Shown piece by piece: positions 5,260 through 6,796 of a stretch of DNA of 6,796 nucleotides; position 1 is the first letter of the stretch, and each line of letters starts with the position of its first letter. The DNA is from an uncultured Bacillaceae bacterium (GTDB taxonomy: Bacteria; Bacillota; Bacilli; Bacillales; Pradoshiaceae), in assembly GCA_904501845.1 (NCBI GenBank), contig CAJGCH010000162.1, forward strand, positions 1 to 6,796, written 5' to 3'. Made by a program: the position numbers and the translations under genes. A model generated the notes under the pieces. That model was not told where the DNA came from. It saw only the letters and a program-made list of their open reading frames with translations, and searched no databases.

Positions 5260-5306
5260 CCTGTGCGACAGGAAAGATGAACTGACAAATGATCCTGTTT
5301 GACAGG
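5260..5306. promoter_or_regulatory. Tandem CCTGTnnnACAGG palindromes, operator candidate before cshA
   Basis: CCTGTGCGACAGG (5260-5272) and CCTGTTTGACAGG (5294-5306) are two 13-bp palindromes with identical arms, centred 34 bases apart. Both are followed by AA, so the repeated unit is CCTGTnnGACAGGAA. The second overlaps a consensus -35 hexamer TTGACA (5299-5304), although no good -10 sits 16-18 bases after it. The alternatives TATATT (5316-5321) and TAAAAT (5333-5338) are badly spaced. They lie between the upstream terminator and the helicase gene, where a cshA promoter must be. As RNA, each could form a 5-bp hairpin, or the first left arm could pair with the second right arm. Confidence 0.6.
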
Positions 5307-5352
5307 AATGAAAAATATATTGAAGCAATTGTTAAAATAACACCTATTGAAA

Positions 5353-5358
5353 AAGGGG
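5353..5358 (+). promoter_or_regulatory. Ribosome binding site of cshA, long spacing
   Basis: AAGGGG followed by 11 bases before ATG 5370, somewhat longer than the 6-9 usual in Bacillus. No nearer purine-rich site exists, and the protein begins at the family's usual N-terminus (MALFSELGIS), so the start is secure. Confidence 0.65.
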
Positions 5359-5369
5359 TAGAAAAATTA

Positions 5370-6796
5370 ATGGCATTATTTAGTGAATTAGGAATTAGCC
5401 GTAACACGTTAAGAGCAGTAGAAAAAATGGGCTTTGAAGAAGCAACACCGATTCAATCTGAAACGATTCCGCTCGCATTAGAAGGCGGAGACTTAATTGG
5501 TCAAGCACAAACGGGTACTGGTAAAACAGCTGCATTTGGCATACCGATGATTGAGAAAATCGATGTTTCTAAGGATGAAATCCAAGGTCTTATTATTGCT
5601 CCGACACGTGAGCTTGCGATTCAGGTTTCAGAAGAACTCTACAAAATTGGTGCAGGCAATCGTGCACGCGTACTTGCCGTTTATGGCGGACAAGATATCT
5701 CTCGCCAAATCCGTGCGTTAAAGAAACGCCCGCATATCATTGTTGGTACTCCAGGACGTCTTCTTGACCACATCAACAGAAAAACAATCCGTTTGAATAC
5801 TGTTCATACAGTTGTCCTTGATGAAGCGGATGAAATGCTAAACATGGGATTCATTGAAGACATCGAATCCATCTTGTCTTCCGTCCCAGATAACCACCAA
5901 ACCTTGCTTTTCTCTGCGACAATGCCGGATCCAATCCGCCGTATCGCGGAAAGATTCATGCATGAGCCAAAAACGGTTCGCGTGAAAGCAAGAGAAATGA
6001 CAGTGCCGGCTATCAGCCAATACTATGTTCGTGTTCCTGAAAGAGAAAAATTCGATACATTAACACGCTTAATGGATATCCACACACCTGAATTGGCTAT
6101 CATTTTCGGTCGTACAAAACGCCGTGTTGATGAGCTTGCGGAAGCATTGAGTGTTCGCGGCTATACAGCAGAAGGCATTCATGGTGACTTAACACAAGCG
6201 CGCCGTATGTCCGTTCTTCGTAAATTCAAAGAAGGCACAATTGACGTGTTAGTGGCAACAGACGTAGCTGCCCGTGGTCTGGATATCTCAGGTGTAACAC
6301 ATGTATACAACTTTGATATCCCGCAAGATCCAGAAAGCTATGTTCACCGCATCGGCCGTACAGGACGTGCCGGCAAAGAAGGAATGGCGATTACATTCGT
6401 TACTCCGCGTGAAATGTCTTACCTTGAAGTTGTTGAGCGCACAACCAAGAAGAAAATGGAGCGCATGAAAGCACCAACTGTGACGGATGCCCTTGAAGGC
6501 CAACTAAGAACAGCGAAGGAAAAGCTGTACAATGCTGCATCTTCAGAAAATCTAACAGCATATCTGCCGCTTGCGAAGGAAATGCTTGAAGACCAAACAG
6601 CTGAAGATCTTGTAGCGGCAGCTTTGAAACTGTTCGTTAAAGAGCCGGATGAGAAACCAGTTACAATCTCCGAAGAGAGACCTTTACCATTCCGTAAAGA
6701 AAGCTCCTACAAAGGAAAAGGCGGAGGCGGCAAACGTCCGTACAATCGCGACAGCCGTTCTGGAGACAGAAAACGCAGCGGAGGCAATAGCCAAGG
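5370..6796 (+). CDS. cshA: DEAD-box ATP-dependent RNA helicase, CshA type (3' end outside window)
   Basis: Cytoplasmic RNA helicase that unwinds RNA duplexes with ATP. In Bacillus subtilis, CshA works in mRNA turnover with RNase Y and PNPase, in ribosome assembly and at low temperature. Here 475 full codons are visible with no stop; B. subtilis CshA has about 494 residues, so only the tail is missing. All family motifs are present: Q-motif GFEEATPIQ (21-29), motif I AQTGTGKT (46-53), PTRELA (78-83), GG (106-107), TPGR (127-130), DEAD (151-154), SAT (182-184), FGRTK (246-250), ATDVAARGLDI (296-306) and HRIGRTGRAG (326-335). A helical C-terminal region (about 360-425) leads into a Gly/Arg/Lys-rich RNA-binding tail from about 446. 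Codon use is strongly biased (CGT, GGT), as in highly expressed genes. It is preceded by a strong terminator and tandem palindromes, so probably separately transcribed. Confidence 0.95.
   Translation, partial: MALFSELGISRNTLRAVEKMGFEEATPIQSETIPLALEGGDLIGQAQTGTGKTAAFGIPMIEKIDVSKDEIQGLIIAPTRELAIQVSEELYKIGAGNRARVLAVYGGQDISRQIRALKKRPHIIVGTPGRLLDHINRKTIRLNTVHTVVLDEADEMLNMGFIEDIESILSSVPDNHQTLLFSATMPDPIRRIAERFMHEPKTVRVKAREMTVPAISQYYVRVPEREKFDTLTRLMDIHTPELAIIFGRTKRRVDELAEALSVRGYTAEGIHGDLTQARRMSVLRKFKEGTIDVLVATDVAARGLDISGVTHVYNFDIPQDPESYVHRIGRTGRAGKEGMAITFVTPREMSYLEVVERTTKKKMERMKAPTVTDALEGQLRTAKEKLYNAASSENLTAYLPLAKEMLEDQTAEDLVAAALKLFVKEPDEKPVTISEERPLPFRKESSYKGKGGGGKRPYNRDSRSGDRKRSGGNSQ

Noticed and set aside
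5299..5338. Consensus TTGACA as a complete sigma-A promoter for cshA
   Set aside because: No -10-like hexamer sits 16-18 bases downstream. TATATT is only 11 bases away and TAAAAT is 28, so it is reported only as overlap with the palindrome.
1..6796. Mobile element, phage, CRISPR, tRNA or a defence system
   Set aside because: No transposase, integrase or repeat-spacer array, no tRNA-like cloverleaf, and no toxin-antitoxin or defence gene pair was seen. The genes are housekeeping or metabolic.

Overview
The window looks like an ordinary chromosomal housekeeping segment from a member of the Bacillaceae (low-GC Firmicutes). This is inferred from the close resemblance of CopA, Ddl, MurF and CshA to Bacillus-type proteins, from strong GGAGG-type ribosome binding sites, from U-tract terminators, and from the Ddl-MurF-DEAD-box helicase order known in Bacillus. 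All genes lie on the + strand. I see no tRNA, rRNA, CRISPR array, insertion sequence or phage gene.

Layout: (1) 2-376 is the 3' end of a copper-exporting P-type ATPase (copA), followed by a weak terminator. (2) 377-787 is a non-coding stretch of about 410 bases. Its second half is extremely AT-rich (about 22% GC by hand count over 601-720). It holds two candidate promoters and several short direct and inverted repeats. (3) 788-1552 encodes a soluble 254-residue protein that I do not recognise, closed by a clear terminator at 1561-1593. (4) 1745-2818 ddl and 2909-4270 murF form a cell-wall precursor pair: Ddl makes D-Ala-D-Ala and MurF joins it to the UDP-MurNAc-tripeptide. A perfect 11-bp hairpin without a U-tract lies between them, and a terminator-like structure follows murF. 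(5) 4407-5093 encodes a cytoplasmic alpha/beta hydrolase resembling the Est30-type carboxylesterases. (6) A strong terminator (5216-5247) and a tandem pair of 13-bp palindromes (5260-5272, 5294-5306) precede a DEAD-box RNA helicase of the CshA type. The helicase starts at 5370 and runs off the window in its Gly/Arg-rich tail.

The transcription units suggested by terminators are: end of copA; the unknown gene alone; ddl-murF; the hydrolase, probably from its own promoter with some possible read-through from murF; and cshA alone.

I found no convincing undescribed multi-gene system. The points most worth a second look are the tandem CCTGTnnnACAGG palindromes before cshA, the unrecognised 254-residue protein with its long AT-rich leader, the ddl-murF intergenic hairpin, and the mutually exclusive pairings after murF. 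All coordinates and pairings were read by eye, without structure prediction or database searching.
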